From Nitrospira sp. (lineage in GTDB: Bacteria; Nitrospirota; Nitrospiria; Nitrospirales; Nitrospiraceae): a stretch of DNA of 64,000 nt. Both the position numbers and the translations under genes were made by a program. The stretch covers positions 2,148,179 to 2,212,178 of the forward strand of contig CP126121.1 in assembly GCA_030123625.1 (NCBI GenBank), given 5' to 3'. Below are positions 1 through 8,138 of this stretch, in pieces. Below the pieces are notes generated by a model. That model worked only from the letters and a program-made list of their open reading frames with translations. It was not told where the DNA came from and did no database searches. Position 1 is the stretch's first letter, and each line of letters starts with the position of its first letter.

Positions 1-510
1 ACGCACGTGTTGAACAAGCTCCGGTCTCGTTTGGATCGTTGCGGGACTTAGCAGCTTGGGAATCATAATGTCGGCGATCGCCCTCGCCCCTTGTTTATAC
101 GCGATCTGAGCCATCTCAAACCGCGCCTGTTTCCCCTCGTCGGTATCTGCCTGGGCTCTCGTATCAGCCAAGACCATACCTTTCACACGGTCGGCAAATT
201 TTCGATGGAACGCAAACAGAATGTACCCTCCCATGGAAAGTCCGACAAAGACCGCTTGCCGGATCGACAGGTAATCAAGCAGACCATGGACGTCATCGGC
301 TGCTTGATCAAGAGAATAGCACCAGAGCGGTGCATCGGATTCACCATGTCCGCGCAGATCCATCGTAATCACTCGGAACTGTGACGAAAGCGCGTCCTCC
401 TGCTTTGCCCACATCGTTCGATTGAGCGGGAAGGCATGGAGAAAGACAATGGGAAAACCGGTTCCCCGATCGTTGAACGCGAGAGTCATGCCGTTGATCT
501 TGGTGTGCAT
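1..510 (-). CDS. Alpha/beta hydrolase, 3' end cut by window
   Basis: Reading the minus strand from the ATG at 510 gives 170 codons that stay open to the window edge, so the C-terminus is missing. The product shows the alpha/beta-hydrolase pattern: an HAFPLN oxyanion-type turn near residue 26, MDLRGHGESD near residue 52, and the nucleophile elbow GLSMGG near residue 91 with Ser as the expected nucleophile. It should be a cytosolic serine hydrolase or esterase of unknown substrate, perhaps like the 3-oxoadipate enol-lactonase family. It is divergent from rarA with 112 bp between the two starts. The catalytic Asp and His would lie mostly beyond the window. Family is clear, substrate is not. Confidence 0.85.
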   Translation of the reverse strand, partial: MHTKINGMTLAFNDRGTGFPIVFLHAFPLNRTMWAKQEDALSSQFRVITMDLRGHGESDAPLWCYSLDQAADDVHGLLDYLSIRQAVFVGLSMGGYILFAFHRKFADRVKGMVLADTRAQADTDEGKQARFEMAQIAYKQGARAIADIMIPKLLSPATIQTRPELVQHVR

Positions 511-622
511 CGTCTCCTCCGCAGGCTGCGGTTTTCGTATCATTGGTTGTCTGCACGGTCAAGAGGCGATTTGCGATCATGCCAAGGGGCGTATACAATC
601 CCGCTATCCTGGAGGAGTGGAG

Positions 623-1921
623 ATGACTCGCTTTCATGATCAAGCCCCTGATCTGTTCACCTCGTCCGGAAGCTTCCAAGATGCGGTTGAGGCCCCACTT
701 GCCGAACGGATGCGGCCGCGTGAGTTTGTCGATTTCGTCGGGCAAGAAGAGCTTGTCGGTCCGGATTGTCCCTTGCGAAGAGCGATTGAAGCCGACCGGC
801 TTTCTTCCGTCATTTTTTGGGGACCTCCGGGGTCGGGGAAGACGACCCTGGCCCATCTCATTGCCCGACATACCAAGGCCCAGTTTGTTCCCTTTTCGGC
901 CGTGACAAGCGGCGTGCCGGAATTGCGCATGATCATCAAAGCAGCCGAGCAACGCCGGACGAGTAATGGTCAGCGGACGATTCTCTTTGTGGACGAGATC
1001 CATCGCTTCAACAAGTCGCAGCAAGATGCCTTTCTCCCTCATGTCGAACGAGGCACGATTATTCTGGTCGGTGCGACTACCGAGAATCCTTCTTTTGAAG
1101 TCATCAGCCCGTTGCTGTCGCGATCTTTGGTTGTTGTTCTGAAGTCGCTTACCGAGGAGGCGTTGGGTCGGATTCTTGATCGCGCGCTGACCGATGTCGA
1201 GCAGGGGCTGGGAAAATGGCAAGCGCACTTCTTACCGGATGCTCGGCAAGGACTGATCTCGTTCGGTAATGGTGATGCGCGGGCGTTGCTCACATCGCTG
1301 GAATTTGTGGTCATGCAAGCGCCGGCTGGGGCTGATGGTGTGCGTGTGATAAATGGAGCGATGTTGGAAGCAGCGCTGGGCAAGAAGGCGCTCCGGTACG
1401 ACAAGACAGGCGAAGAACACTACAATGTCATCTCGGCCTACATCAAAAGCCTTCGCGATTCTGATGCGAACGGGGCGCTCTACTGGTTGGCTCGGATGCT
1501 GGATGCCGGCGAAGATCCGAAATTCATCGCCAGACGGATGGTCATTTTCGCGTCGGAGGATATCGGCAATGCCGATCCGTCGGCCCTTCTCGTGGCCACA
1601 TCCGTGGCACAAGCCGTCCAGTTCGTAGGACTCCCGGAGGCGCAGATCAATTTGGCTCAAGGCACTACGTACCTGGCATCGCGACCCAAAGACAATGCGT
1701 CTTACGTCGGTCTCATGGAAGCCCTCAAAGATACGAAAACACATGGTAATCTGGCTGTTCCGCTCCATCTCAGAAATGCCGTGACTTCTCTGATGAGGGA
1801 TCTAGGGTATGGAACGGAATATCGCTATGCCCATGACGACCCCGCGGCACGAACCGAACAAACCCACCTACCGGCGGCACTGAAAGATCGACGGTATTAC
1901 CGCCCTAAGCCGCTGGAATAG
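623..1921 (+). CDS. rarA: Replication-associated recombination protein A (AAA+ ATPase)
   Basis: A 432-residue AAA+ ATPase of the RarA/MgsA/WRNIP1 family, which acts at stalled replication forks and gaps. Visible motifs are PLAERMRP near the N-terminus, Walker A GPPGSGKTT around residue 70, Walker B ILFVDEIHRF around residue 120, and sensor-1 GATTENPSFEV. The C-terminal part carries the conserved ISAYIKSLRDSD and RRMVIFASEDIGNADP stretches that separate RarA from RuvB. The reading frame is open further upstream, but the ATG at 623 has a GGAGG 8 bp ahead (611-615) and starts at the usual family length. It is a single gene, divergent from the hydrolase. Confidence 0.95.
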   Translation: MTRFHDQAPDLFTSSGSFQDAVEAPLAERMRPREFVDFVGQEELVGPDCPLRRAIEADRLSSVIFWGPPGSGKTTLAHLIARHTKAQFVPFSAVTSGVPELRMIIKAAEQRRTSNGQRTILFVDEIHRFNKSQQDAFLPHVERGTIILVGATTENPSFEVISPLLSRSLVVVLKSLTEEALGRILDRALTDVEQGLGKWQAHFLPDARQGLISFGNGDARALLTSLEFVVMQAPAGADGVRVINGAMLEAALGKKALRYDKTGEEHYNVISAYIKSLRDSDANGALYWLARMLDAGEDPKFIARRMVIFASEDIGNADPSALLVATSVAQAVQFVGLPEAQINLAQGTTYLASRPKDNASYVGLMEALKDTKTHGNLAVPLHLRNAVTSLMRDLGYGTEYRYAHDDPAARTEQTHLPAALKDRRYYRPKPLE

Positions 1922-1971
1922 GGCCAATTATCCTAGTTTACATTCTTGTCTAATCGGTTATACTTAGAGCA

Positions 1972-2364
1972 ATGAAACGAGGGGAAGGCAAACCGTCAGC
2001 CGGTATGGCTGCACTGAGTGAGCGGAGGAAATTTGTCCGAGCCACTTTGGTCGGCTCCGCCTTGGTGTCGCCGAAGAGCGGTGGGCGGGCCTGTACAGCG
2101 GTCCTGGATAATGTGAACAAGATCGGGGCCGGGCTTCACACCAAAGATCGCTTCCCATCGAATGAGAAAGTCACCGTCTCGCTCGCCTTCCTCGATTCCG
2201 ATCGCATCGAGCAACAGGAAAAGCTCGATGGGACCGTCGCCTGGGTCAAGCCCTGGGGAAAAAAAGGCTTCTTGATCGGGGTAGTCTGGGATGAGTTGGT
2301 GACGAAAGAGAAGAATCGCTGGCTGTACTACTATCTGGAAGAGACCCTCAAAGCTTCCATCTAG
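1972..2364 (+). CDS. PilZ-domain protein
   Basis: A 130-residue protein with a PilZ-like layout: the ERRKFVR sequence near residue 17 resembles the RxxxR c-di-GMP motif, and VLDNVNKIGAGLHT near residue 45 resembles the D/NxSxxG motif (the Ser position is Lys here). It ends in a long YYYLEETL helix. PilZ proteins bind c-di-GMP and modulate motility, polysaccharide or surface behaviour from the cytoplasm. It lies 50 bp after rarA on the same strand. The second motif departs from consensus (NKIGAG), so ligand binding is likely but not certain. Confidence 0.75.
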   Translation: MKRGEGKPSAGMAALSERRKFVRATLVGSALVSPKSGGRACTAVLDNVNKIGAGLHTKDRFPSNEKVTVSLAFLDSDRIEQQEKLDGTVAWVKPWGKKGFLIGVVWDELVTKEKNRWLYYYLEETLKASI

Positions 2365-2532
2365 TCGGGCGTTGAAAGCCTCATCAACTTCGTTCTCCAT
2401 TTTTTTTCGACGTACCAGAACAGTACGTCTCGTCTCGATACTCATCACTCTTCGCGCCGTGCCCTCATTATTCTTCGCGTTGAGGACCTCACTGCGGTCT
2501 TGCTGCTGGGTCTTTTGAACGCCCTACAAGAG

Positions 2533-4374
2533 TCAGCACAATGCTCCCAACTTGTGTTTCACCTCCTCTAGTTCTGCCGACAGCGATTCCCAGCGCGAGG
2601 TCAGTCGCTCGAGATCATGCTTCCAGTCCTCCTGTTCTTGATGCAGGAGGTTCCACCGGTCGAACTCGGCGTAGAGTGTTGGATCCGCCAACTCCGCTTC
2701 GCGAGCCTTGATCTTGGTTTCAGTCTCGGTAATTTCGGCTTCGGCCCGGGACACCTGCTTTTCCAATCGTGCCTGAGTTTTAGTCAGGTCGCGCCGCTCT
2801 CCTCCTCGTCCTTTCGGCAGTACTTGCTGCTCCATTGCGCGGGTAGGTCCAGAGGAATTGGATTGCGCAGCTCCCTCGAGTTCTTCGCTCGTTTCCTTGA
2901 TCGATTCGAACTCCTGAGCCTTCTTCCACAGGTAGTACTCATAATCACCGATGTAGTTGCGGGCTTGTCCCTCTTCGATCTCAACGACCCGGGTGGCGAT
3001 ACGCGCCAGAAACGTCGGGTCATGGGAAATAAAAATGATGGTCCCGGGGAATTCAGCCAATGCATCGGTGAGCACATCCACGGAGGCTGGATCCAAATGG
3101 TTCGTCGGCTCGTCGAGAAGCAAGGTATTGGCGGGTTCGACCAACATGCGGGCTAAGGCAACCCGGTTTCGCTCACCGCCGCTCAAAGCCTTGATCGGTT
3201 TTTTCTGATCCTGACCGGAAAACAAGAAGGCGCCTGCGATCCCACGCAGAAAATTCATCTCCGCATGCTTGGTGGCTTCTTCGAGCGATTCGAGAATCGA
3301 ATGCTCGGGGTTCAAGGTTTCCGCCTGATGCTGGGCGAAGTAGTGCAAGCTTACCCCGTGTCCTATCGTTCTGGTTCCGGTATCAGGAGGGAGAACACCG
3401 GCAAGCATCTTCAGGAGCGTACTCTTTCCGGCTCCATTTTCACCGACCAGCGCGACCCGCTGGCCACGTTCCACGGAAAAATCGAGGGTCTTGTAGACGA
3501 CCTTTTCACCGTAGCGTTTACTTGCTCCAGTCAGGTCGAGTACCTGACGGCCGCTGGCAGTAGGAAGGGGGAACCGGAACTTGACTCGTTTTGGATCTCG
3601 TTGGATTTCGATCCGCTTGACCTTGTCCAACTGCTTGAGACGCGATTGCACCTGGCTGGCTTTGTTCGCCTGGTACCGGAAGCGATCGACGAATTTCTGA
3701 ACGCGGGCGATCTCTTTGGACTGCCGAGCCGCCGAGGCGTGGAGCTGCGCATCCCTTTCGGCTTTTAATTTGCGGAAAAGGGAATAGTTGCCGCGGTATT
3801 CCTCGATCTTATGGTGTCGGAGCTCCCAGATGTGCGTGACCACGCGGTCCAGAAAAGCGGTGTCATGGCTGATGATCAAGAGCGTCATGCCGGATTGGAG
3901 TAGAAACTGTTCGAACCAACGCTGGGTCGGTTTATCCAAATGATTGGTCGGCTCGTCGAGCATCAACACATCGGGGTTCGATAAGAGCAGATGCGCCAGC
4001 GCGACCCGCATCCGATAGCCGCCGGATAGTTTCTCGACATGGCGATCAAAATCGACTTCCATAAACCCCAGCCCCATCAAAATACGCTTCGCTTCGTGCT
4101 CAGGGTACTCATCGCGATGGGCGGCATCGAGGACGGTCTTCCCGGCAATCGTTTCGAGCTCCTGTGGGAGGTAGCCGATCCGAAGCCGAGGCCGCTTGCG
4201 GATCGATCCTTTGTCCGGCGACTCTTCACCAAGAACCATGCGGAAGAGGGTCGTTTTCCCGGCGCCGTTCGGTCCCACCAATCCGACTCGTGAATCCGGG
4301 CGAAGATGCGCGGACGCCTCCGTGAGCAGCACCTTCGTGGAATATTGCTTGCTGATAGATTCAATTTGAAGCAT
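2533..4374 (-). CDS. ABC-F family ATPase (YheS/Uup-like)
   Basis: A 613-residue soluble protein with two ABC ATPase domains and no membrane segments, the ABC-F arrangement. Domain 1 has Walker A GPNGAGKTT near residue 36, signature LSGGYRMR and LMLDEPTNHLD. Domain 2 has GENGAGKST near residue 315, LSGGERNR and LLLDEPTNHLD. The linker between them is long and basic, and the C-terminus is a charged coiled coil of about 90 residues. ABC-F proteins act on the ribosome (translation factor or antibiotic protection) or, for Uup, in DNA transactions. Translation could begin at GTG 4380, but ATG 4374 is better placed after an AAAGG. Confidence 0.93.
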   Translation of the reverse strand: MLQIESISKQYSTKVLLTEASAHLRPDSRVGLVGPNGAGKTTLFRMVLGEESPDKGSIRKRPRLRIGYLPQELETIAGKTVLDAAHRDEYPEHEAKRILMGLGFMEVDFDRHVEKLSGGYRMRVALAHLLLSNPDVLMLDEPTNHLDKPTQRWFEQFLLQSGMTLLIISHDTAFLDRVVTHIWELRHHKIEEYRGNYSLFRKLKAERDAQLHASAARQSKEIARVQKFVDRFRYQANKASQVQSRLKQLDKVKRIEIQRDPKRVKFRFPLPTASGRQVLDLTGASKRYGEKVVYKTLDFSVERGQRVALVGENGAGKSTLLKMLAGVLPPDTGTRTIGHGVSLHYFAQHQAETLNPEHSILESLEEATKHAEMNFLRGIAGAFLFSGQDQKKPIKALSGGERNRVALARMLVEPANTLLLDEPTNHLDPASVDVLTDALAEFPGTIIFISHDPTFLARIATRVVEIEEGQARNYIGDYEYYLWKKAQEFESIKETSEELEGAAQSNSSGPTRAMEQQVLPKGRGGERRDLTKTQARLEKQVSRAEAEITETETKIKAREAELADPTLYAEFDRWNLLHQEQEDWKHDLERLTSRWESLSAELEEVKHKLGALC

Positions 4375-4510
4375 CGGCACAAACCTTTCGTGTGGAATTG
4401 GACGACGACTGAGTCACCCGATGAACTCGAATGAGCTGAACAATCAGCAGGTCGGGAGGCGAGGCAATGTGAGGAAATTAAACACGGCAAACATTCTAGA
4501 ATCCGAATCG

Positions 4511-4750
4511 TAAGACACTTGAGGCGTCTATCTGGTTGCGACGATTACGATAAAACTCAAAATGGCGGCCAGCTTAACGATTATCAGAAAACTGCAAAAC
4601 ACTTGTGGGTTTTATCCGTCGGCTCAATTACGAAAAACCCTCAAAATAGCCGACGGTACGCACGAAGTGCGGGATCATATAGAACTGCAACGTACTCAAG
4701 GCTTTTATCCGGTCGCGTCGATTACGATAAACCTTAAAAGAGCGACCGGG
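4511..4750. repeat. Three tandem structured repeats with covarying stems
   Basis: Three diverged copies of a roughly 60-bp unit (near 4514-4572, 4598-4656 and 4692-4749). Each carries a GATTACGATAAA-like core (weakened to AATTACGAAAAA in copy 2). Inner arms pair: 4532-4539 with 4565-4572 (two G-U pairs), 4616-4624 with 4648-4656 (9 bp perfect), 4709-4716 with 4742-4749 (8 bp perfect). A second set of arms pairs across them: 4519-4523 with 4556-4560, 4607-4613 with 4634-4640, and 4698-4701 plus 4704-4709 with 4726-4735. The arm sequences differ between copies while pairing is kept, so structure is under selection. The order of arms (a, b, a', b') means a pseudoknot or two mutually exclusive hairpins. 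Function unknown. Confidence 0.75.
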
Positions 4751-4767
4751 TCAAGCGAAGCTTGGTA

Positions 4768-4843
4768 TGGTGGAGCTGGCCGGGATTGAACCGGCGACCT
4801 CGTGAATGCCATTCACGCGCGCTCCCAACTGCGCCACAGCCCC
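4768..4843 (-). tRNA. tRNA-Ala (GGC)
   Basis: The minus strand folds as a 76-nt cloverleaf with an encoded CCA. The acceptor stem begins GGGGCTG and contains the G3-U70 wobble pair that marks alanine tRNAs. The anticodon loop is ATGGCAT between CGTGA and TCACG stems, giving anticodon GGC. The T arm holds GGTTCGATCC. A possible minus-strand promoter (TTGTTT, 18 bp, TATTAA) ends about 24 bp before the tRNA. Confidence 0.96.
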
Positions 4844-4946
4844 ACCCTGGGAGATCCGAGATCGAAATTAATATGGAAAATTGCGACGTTGAAACAACAT
4901 GGGCATGCTAACACGCAGTGTAGAGCCAGTCAACCGATCAATCTCC

Positions 4947-5079
4947 GCCTCATGGTGCGAGGAACCCAAGCAAAAGCTTTGGATGCGAAGCATCTCATGA
5001 CCAACTTGACAAACGAATAGGCCGCACCTACCATGAGGCCCCTTGGCTCTGATCTCTCATCGGGTCAGAGCCATTTTTT
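4947..5079 (+). ncRNA. Candidate structured leader RNA of purA
   Basis: The 5' UTR side of purA holds a long-range stem: 4947-4959 pairs with 5023-5026 plus 5031-5039 (13 pairs, a 4-nt bulge). Inside are two small hairpins, one with AAGC/GCTT arms and one perfect GATGC-GAA-GCATC at 4983-4995. Immediately after the closing stem is a terminator-like hairpin with a T run (5045-5079), 32 bp before the purA start. A folded domain followed by an intrinsic terminator just ahead of a biosynthetic gene is the layout of an attenuator or riboswitch. I do not recognise a known riboswitch class. It could equally be an independent small RNA. Confidence 0.45.
5045..5079 (+). terminator. Intrinsic terminator or attenuator before purA
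   Basis: GGCTCTGA (5045-5052) pairs perfectly with TCAGAGCC (5065-5072) and is followed by ATTTTTT. The T run is on the plus strand, so it stops rightward transcription just ahead of purA. No plus-strand protein gene lies immediately upstream, which favours an attenuation role for the leader. Confidence 0.75.
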
Positions 5080-5111
5080 CGTGCCGACGCCGGCTGTGGA
5101 TATCTGCAACT

Positions 5112-6434
5112 ATGGGCAATCTCGTCATTATCGGCGCTCAGTGGGGCGATGAAGGCAAGGGCAAGATCGTCGACATCTTAGCCCGAGACGCCGACATCGT
5201 CGTACGCTATCAAGGTGGCTCCAACGCGGGGCATACAGTCATCAACGAGCGGGGAACTTATATTTTCCATCTTATTCCATCGGGAATCTTGTACCGGGGA
5301 ACGACCTGTGTCATCGGCAACGGCGTCGTCGTCGATCCCGGTTCTCTGATCGAGGAGATGGATCTGCTCCAGGCCAAAGGCATCACGATCGGCAAGAACT
5401 TCGCCGTCAGCCAGCGGGCGCACTTAATCCTTCCCTATCATAAGGCGATCGATCGCGCGTCGGAACAATCCAAGGGGTCACGAAAGATCGGCACGACCGG
5501 TCGGGGGATCGGGCCTTCGTATGCCGACAAGATGGCGCGGATCGGAATTCTCATGGGCGATCTGCTCAACCCTGCCTTGTTTAAGAGAAAACTCGAAGAG
5601 AATCTCGTCGAGATGAACTGGTTCTTGGAGCGGCTGTATAAAGTTGAAACCTTCCAAGTCGACAAAGTCTTCGATCAATACATGGGCTACGCCGACCGTC
5701 TCAAAAGTCACATCATCGACACCACGGTACTGTTGAATCGCGCGATAGAGAAGAACAAGACCGTTTTGTTTGAAGGGGCTCAAGGCACGCATCTGGATGT
5801 GGACTTCGGCACCTATCCCTATGTGACCTCGTCCAGTGCAGCGGCCGGTGGAGCCTGTACGGGCACCGGTGTCGGTCCGACCATGATCGACGCTGTCATG
5901 GGGATCGCGAAGGCCTACTCGACAAGAGTCGGCAGTGGGCCGTTTCCAACCGAACTGACCGATGAGATCGGACGAGGACTTCAGGAACGAGGGCGGGAAT
6001 TTGGATCGACCACAGGACGTGCGAGGCGATGCGGTTGGTTTGATGCGGTCGTGGTTCGCCATGCGACGCTGGTGAATGGGCTCACGTCCTTGGCTCTGAC
6101 CAAGCTTGATGTCCTCGACGGCTGCAAGGAGTTGAAGCTTTGTACCGGGTACAGGCAGGGGAGTACCATCTATAAGGACATGCCGGCTGACGTGGACGTG
6201 TTGACCAGCTGCGAGCCGGTCTATCAACGGATGAAAGGGTGGACCACTGCGACGACAGGGACGACCAGTTATAAGCGGCTTCCTGTCGAAGCGAAGCGGT
6301 ACCTGGCTCGCATCGAAGAGTTGTCGCGGTGCCGAATCGATATGATTTCGACCGGATCCAAGCGCGGGGAGACGATCATGCTGCGGAATCCCTTGGACTG
6401 TTCCCGCCGACGCCCCAAACGCCCCAGAAAATAG
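5112..6434 (+). CDS. purA: Adenylosuccinate synthetase
   Basis: A 440-residue enzyme that joins IMP and aspartate with GTP hydrolysis to form adenylosuccinate, the first committed step to AMP. It begins MGNLVIIGAQWGDEGKGK, the family GTP-binding start, followed by VRYQGGSNAGHTV near residue 38. Further conserved blocks are GIGPSYADKMARIG near residue 131, FEGAQGTHLDVDFGTYPYVTSS near residue 222 and STGSKRGETI close to the C-terminus. The frame is open 69 bp upstream, but the conserved N-terminus fixes the start at 5112. It is preceded by a structured leader with a terminator and followed by tRNA-Lys. Confidence 0.97.
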   Translation: MGNLVIIGAQWGDEGKGKIVDILARDADIVVRYQGGSNAGHTVINERGTYIFHLIPSGILYRGTTCVIGNGVVVDPGSLIEEMDLLQAKGITIGKNFAVSQRAHLILPYHKAIDRASEQSKGSRKIGTTGRGIGPSYADKMARIGILMGDLLNPALFKRKLEENLVEMNWFLERLYKVETFQVDKVFDQYMGYADRLKSHIIDTTVLLNRAIEKNKTVLFEGAQGTHLDVDFGTYPYVTSSSAAAGGACTGTGVGPTMIDAVMGIAKAYSTRVGSGPFPTELTDEIGRGLQERGREFGSTTGRARRCGWFDAVVVRHATLVNGLTSLALTKLDVLDGCKELKLCTGYRQGSTIYKDMPADVDVLTSCEPVYQRMKGWTTATTGTTSYKRLPVEAKRYLARIEELSRCRIDMISTGSKRGETIMLRNPLDCSRRRPKRPRK

Positions 6435-6448
6435 TCAATAGTCATCGA

Positions 6449-7741
6449 TCATTGGTCAATGTTATGATGCGGCAGTATTTTCGGCTGGTCCCATCCCAGT
6501 CGCTTCAAAAATAAGATTGCGATCCGCTTCTTCACTGTGAGCCGGTAGCTCAGTCGGTAGAGCATCGCCCTTTTAAGGCGAGGGCCCTGGGTTCGAGTCC
6601 CAGCCGGCTCACCAATAAATTCAAACCCTTCCGTTCCAGCCACCGCAACCGCAGGTCGTCCATAGGACAATCCATAGGACATTTTGAAGGCTTTATCTAG
6701 CGCCGATACGGCCTCACGAAGCTTTTTATCCCACTCAGGCCCCCCATGTGAGTAACTGGCGGTCATCCCCGGCATGCGATGACCCAGGAGCGCCTGTCTC
6801 ACTTCATAGTCCACGCCAAGCCCCTGCAAACGGGTCGCAAAGGTGTGTCGGAGGTCGTGAAAGTGGAGATCGTGGATCTTCGCCCGGTCGCATGTTCTAG
6901 CCCAGTATTTCTTGAACGCCCGTAGATGATTCCATCGGCGGAACACTCGCCCGTCGACGAGTGAAGGCAGTGGGTCTCGGAGGGCCCACAAGGCGGCCGC
7001 GTTCAGAGGAATGCGCGGCGGGGTGCCTTTCAGTCTCGTCGTACTGGGCGGTAGGACCAACCACCAGCCGTCCGCTTCTTCTCGGATCCAGGATCGATCG
7101 ATACTCAAGAGCTTGGCTTCTCGCAAGCCTGTATTCAATTCGACCACGATGATGCGCCACAATTCTAAGAGCGCCTCAGGGATGACACGATCTTTGAGCA
7201 GCCGAATTCGATCAAGCTCATGAACCTCCGCGACACGGGTCCGCCGTTGAGTGTCCGGGAGTTCCACCGCTGTAAGCCGGTTTTTGTCGAGCCAGTCATA
7301 GCGGACGCCCAGGTTCAGCACCCGCATCAGCACTTGCCACTCACGTCGAATGGTTCCGGCCGCAACCCCAGCGGCCTGGCGCTTGAGCACATAGTCCAGG
7401 CCGTCCTTGGCCGTGAGAGAAACAAGTGACCGATCACCAAAAGCCGGCAAAAGGTGATTCTCAAGGATGCCCTTCGGGCGTGTGCGATCGACTCGTTTCT
7501 TCAAACTGAAGCTGTCCCAAAACAACGGCACCAGGTCGCGAAGAGTCCATCTATCTTGCCGGCCCTCAGGAGTGGCAAGTTGCGCCTGAATTTTTGCAAT
7601 CATCGTGACCGCAGCTTCTTCAGCTTGGTCCTTCGTGAGGTTGTATCCAAGTAGGGGTCGATATCGCTGACCCTTCCAACGGACGTACAGATCGAACGCC
7701 GTGCCGGCCTTCGTCTGTCGTGAGGTGATCTTGTACGTCAT
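6449..7741 (-). CDS. Tyrosine recombinase / site-specific integrase
   Basis: A 430-residue phage-type integrase. It has an N-terminal arm-binding segment, a SAM-like core-binding region around residues 60-155, and a catalytic domain with Arg207 (NTGLREAKLL), His295-x-x-Arg298 (HDLRHTFAT), His321 (LLGHR) and the nucleophile Tyr330 (TASYSHGG). It should excise and insert the surrounding element at tRNA-Lys. The gene reads through the whole tRNA-Lys on the opposite strand and ends in host DNA. Its last 38 residues (from 393) are therefore supplied by the chromosome and would differ in the excised circle. Start is 9 bp after the HTH gene, suggesting co-transcription. Confidence 0.93.
   Translation of the reverse strand: MTYKITSRQTKAGTAFDLYVRWKGQRYRPLLGYNLTKDQAEEAAVTMIAKIQAQLATPEGRQDRWTLRDLVPLFWDSFSLKKRVDRTRPKGILENHLLPAFGDRSLVSLTAKDGLDYVLKRQAAGVAAGTIRREWQVLMRVLNLGVRYDWLDKNRLTAVELPDTQRRTRVAEVHELDRIRLLKDRVIPEALLELWRIIVVELNTGLREAKLLSIDRSWIREEADGWWLVLPPSTTRLKGTPPRIPLNAAALWALRDPLPSLVDGRVFRRWNHLRAFKKYWARTCDRAKIHDLHFHDLRHTFATRLQGLGVDYEVRQALLGHRMPGMTASYSHGGPEWDKKLREAVSALDKAFKMSYGLSYGRPAVAVAGTEGFEFIGEPAGTRTQGPRLKRAMLYRLSYRLTVKKRIAILFLKRLGWDQPKILPHHNIDQ
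6539..6614 (+). tRNA. tRNA-Lys (TTT), integration target
   Basis: A complete 76-nt cloverleaf with acceptor GAGCCGG/CCGGCTC and encoded CCA. The anticodon loop CTTTTAA lies between TCGCC and GGCGA, giving TTT for lysine. The T arm carries GGTTCGAGTCC. Its 3' part from 6567 is repeated exactly at 22340-22387, so this is the attachment site that was restored to a full tRNA by integration. Confidence 0.96.
6567..6614 (+). repeat. attL core (48 bp) within tRNA-Lys
   Basis: Identical over 48 bp to 22340-22387. It covers the anticodon-loop-to-CCA part of tRNA-Lys, beginning GCCCTTTTAAGG and ending GGCTCACCA. Sequence identity stops sharply on both sides. Confidence 0.95.
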
Positions 7742-7750
7742 ACGAGGATC

Positions 7751-8038
7751 CTAGCGATACCGAGCGTTGCGATGGTAAACACGTCCAACCCGAATGTCTA
7801 TGACTCCTAGTGGCCTCGCCGCCTGGATTGGCTGTTCTTGGGGCGCAGATGCTGTTACTGGAAGCTCAATCTTTGCATCCATGCGCCCCTGTCTCAACCA
7901 TGCCTCTAACTCGTCCTGGTCGAACAGCATGACGCGAGAGCCGGGCCGGCGGTACCTTGGGATGTCCTTTCGTTGGTAGAGCGAAGATCTCGACATCCGG
8001 AGAAACTGAGCGGCTTCTTGAAGGTTCAACGGTCTCAT
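7751..8038 (-). CDS. Excisionase-like helix-turn-helix protein (AlpA/MerR type)
   Basis: A 95-residue protein whose first 55 residues match the small DNA-binding domain found in AlpA and phage excisionases: LNLQEAAQFLRMSRSSLYQR, then IPRYRRPGSRVMLFDQDELEAWL. The wing motif GSRVMF/D-type followed by ELEAWL is characteristic. The C-terminal 40 residues are low complexity. It is immediately upstream of the integrase, the usual place for a recombination directionality factor, so excision control is the likely role. The start MRPLNLQ is close to the domain and no better start is seen. Confidence 0.82.
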   Translation of the reverse strand: MRPLNLQEAAQFLRMSRSSLYQRKDIPRYRRPGSRVMLFDQDELEAWLRQGRMDAKIELPVTASAPQEQPIQAARPLGVIDIRVGRVYHRNARYR

Positions 8039-8138
8039 TCGCAGCTCATTTATTAGCCAAGCTGGTCATGACAGGAGAAAGACTTATCAGGTTCTGCTGA
8101 AAGGGCTTTGGATTCTTGTTCACAGCTCGCGCCGAACG

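Noticed and set aside
2408-2430. GACGTAC...GTACGTC hairpin after the PilZ gene as a terminator
   Set aside because: The T tract lies before, not after, the hairpin on the plus strand, and A residues follow on the minus strand.
4511-4750. Tandem repeats considered as a CRISPR array
   Set aside because: Units are only partly alike, contain inner inverted arms, and there are no uniform spacers or cas genes.
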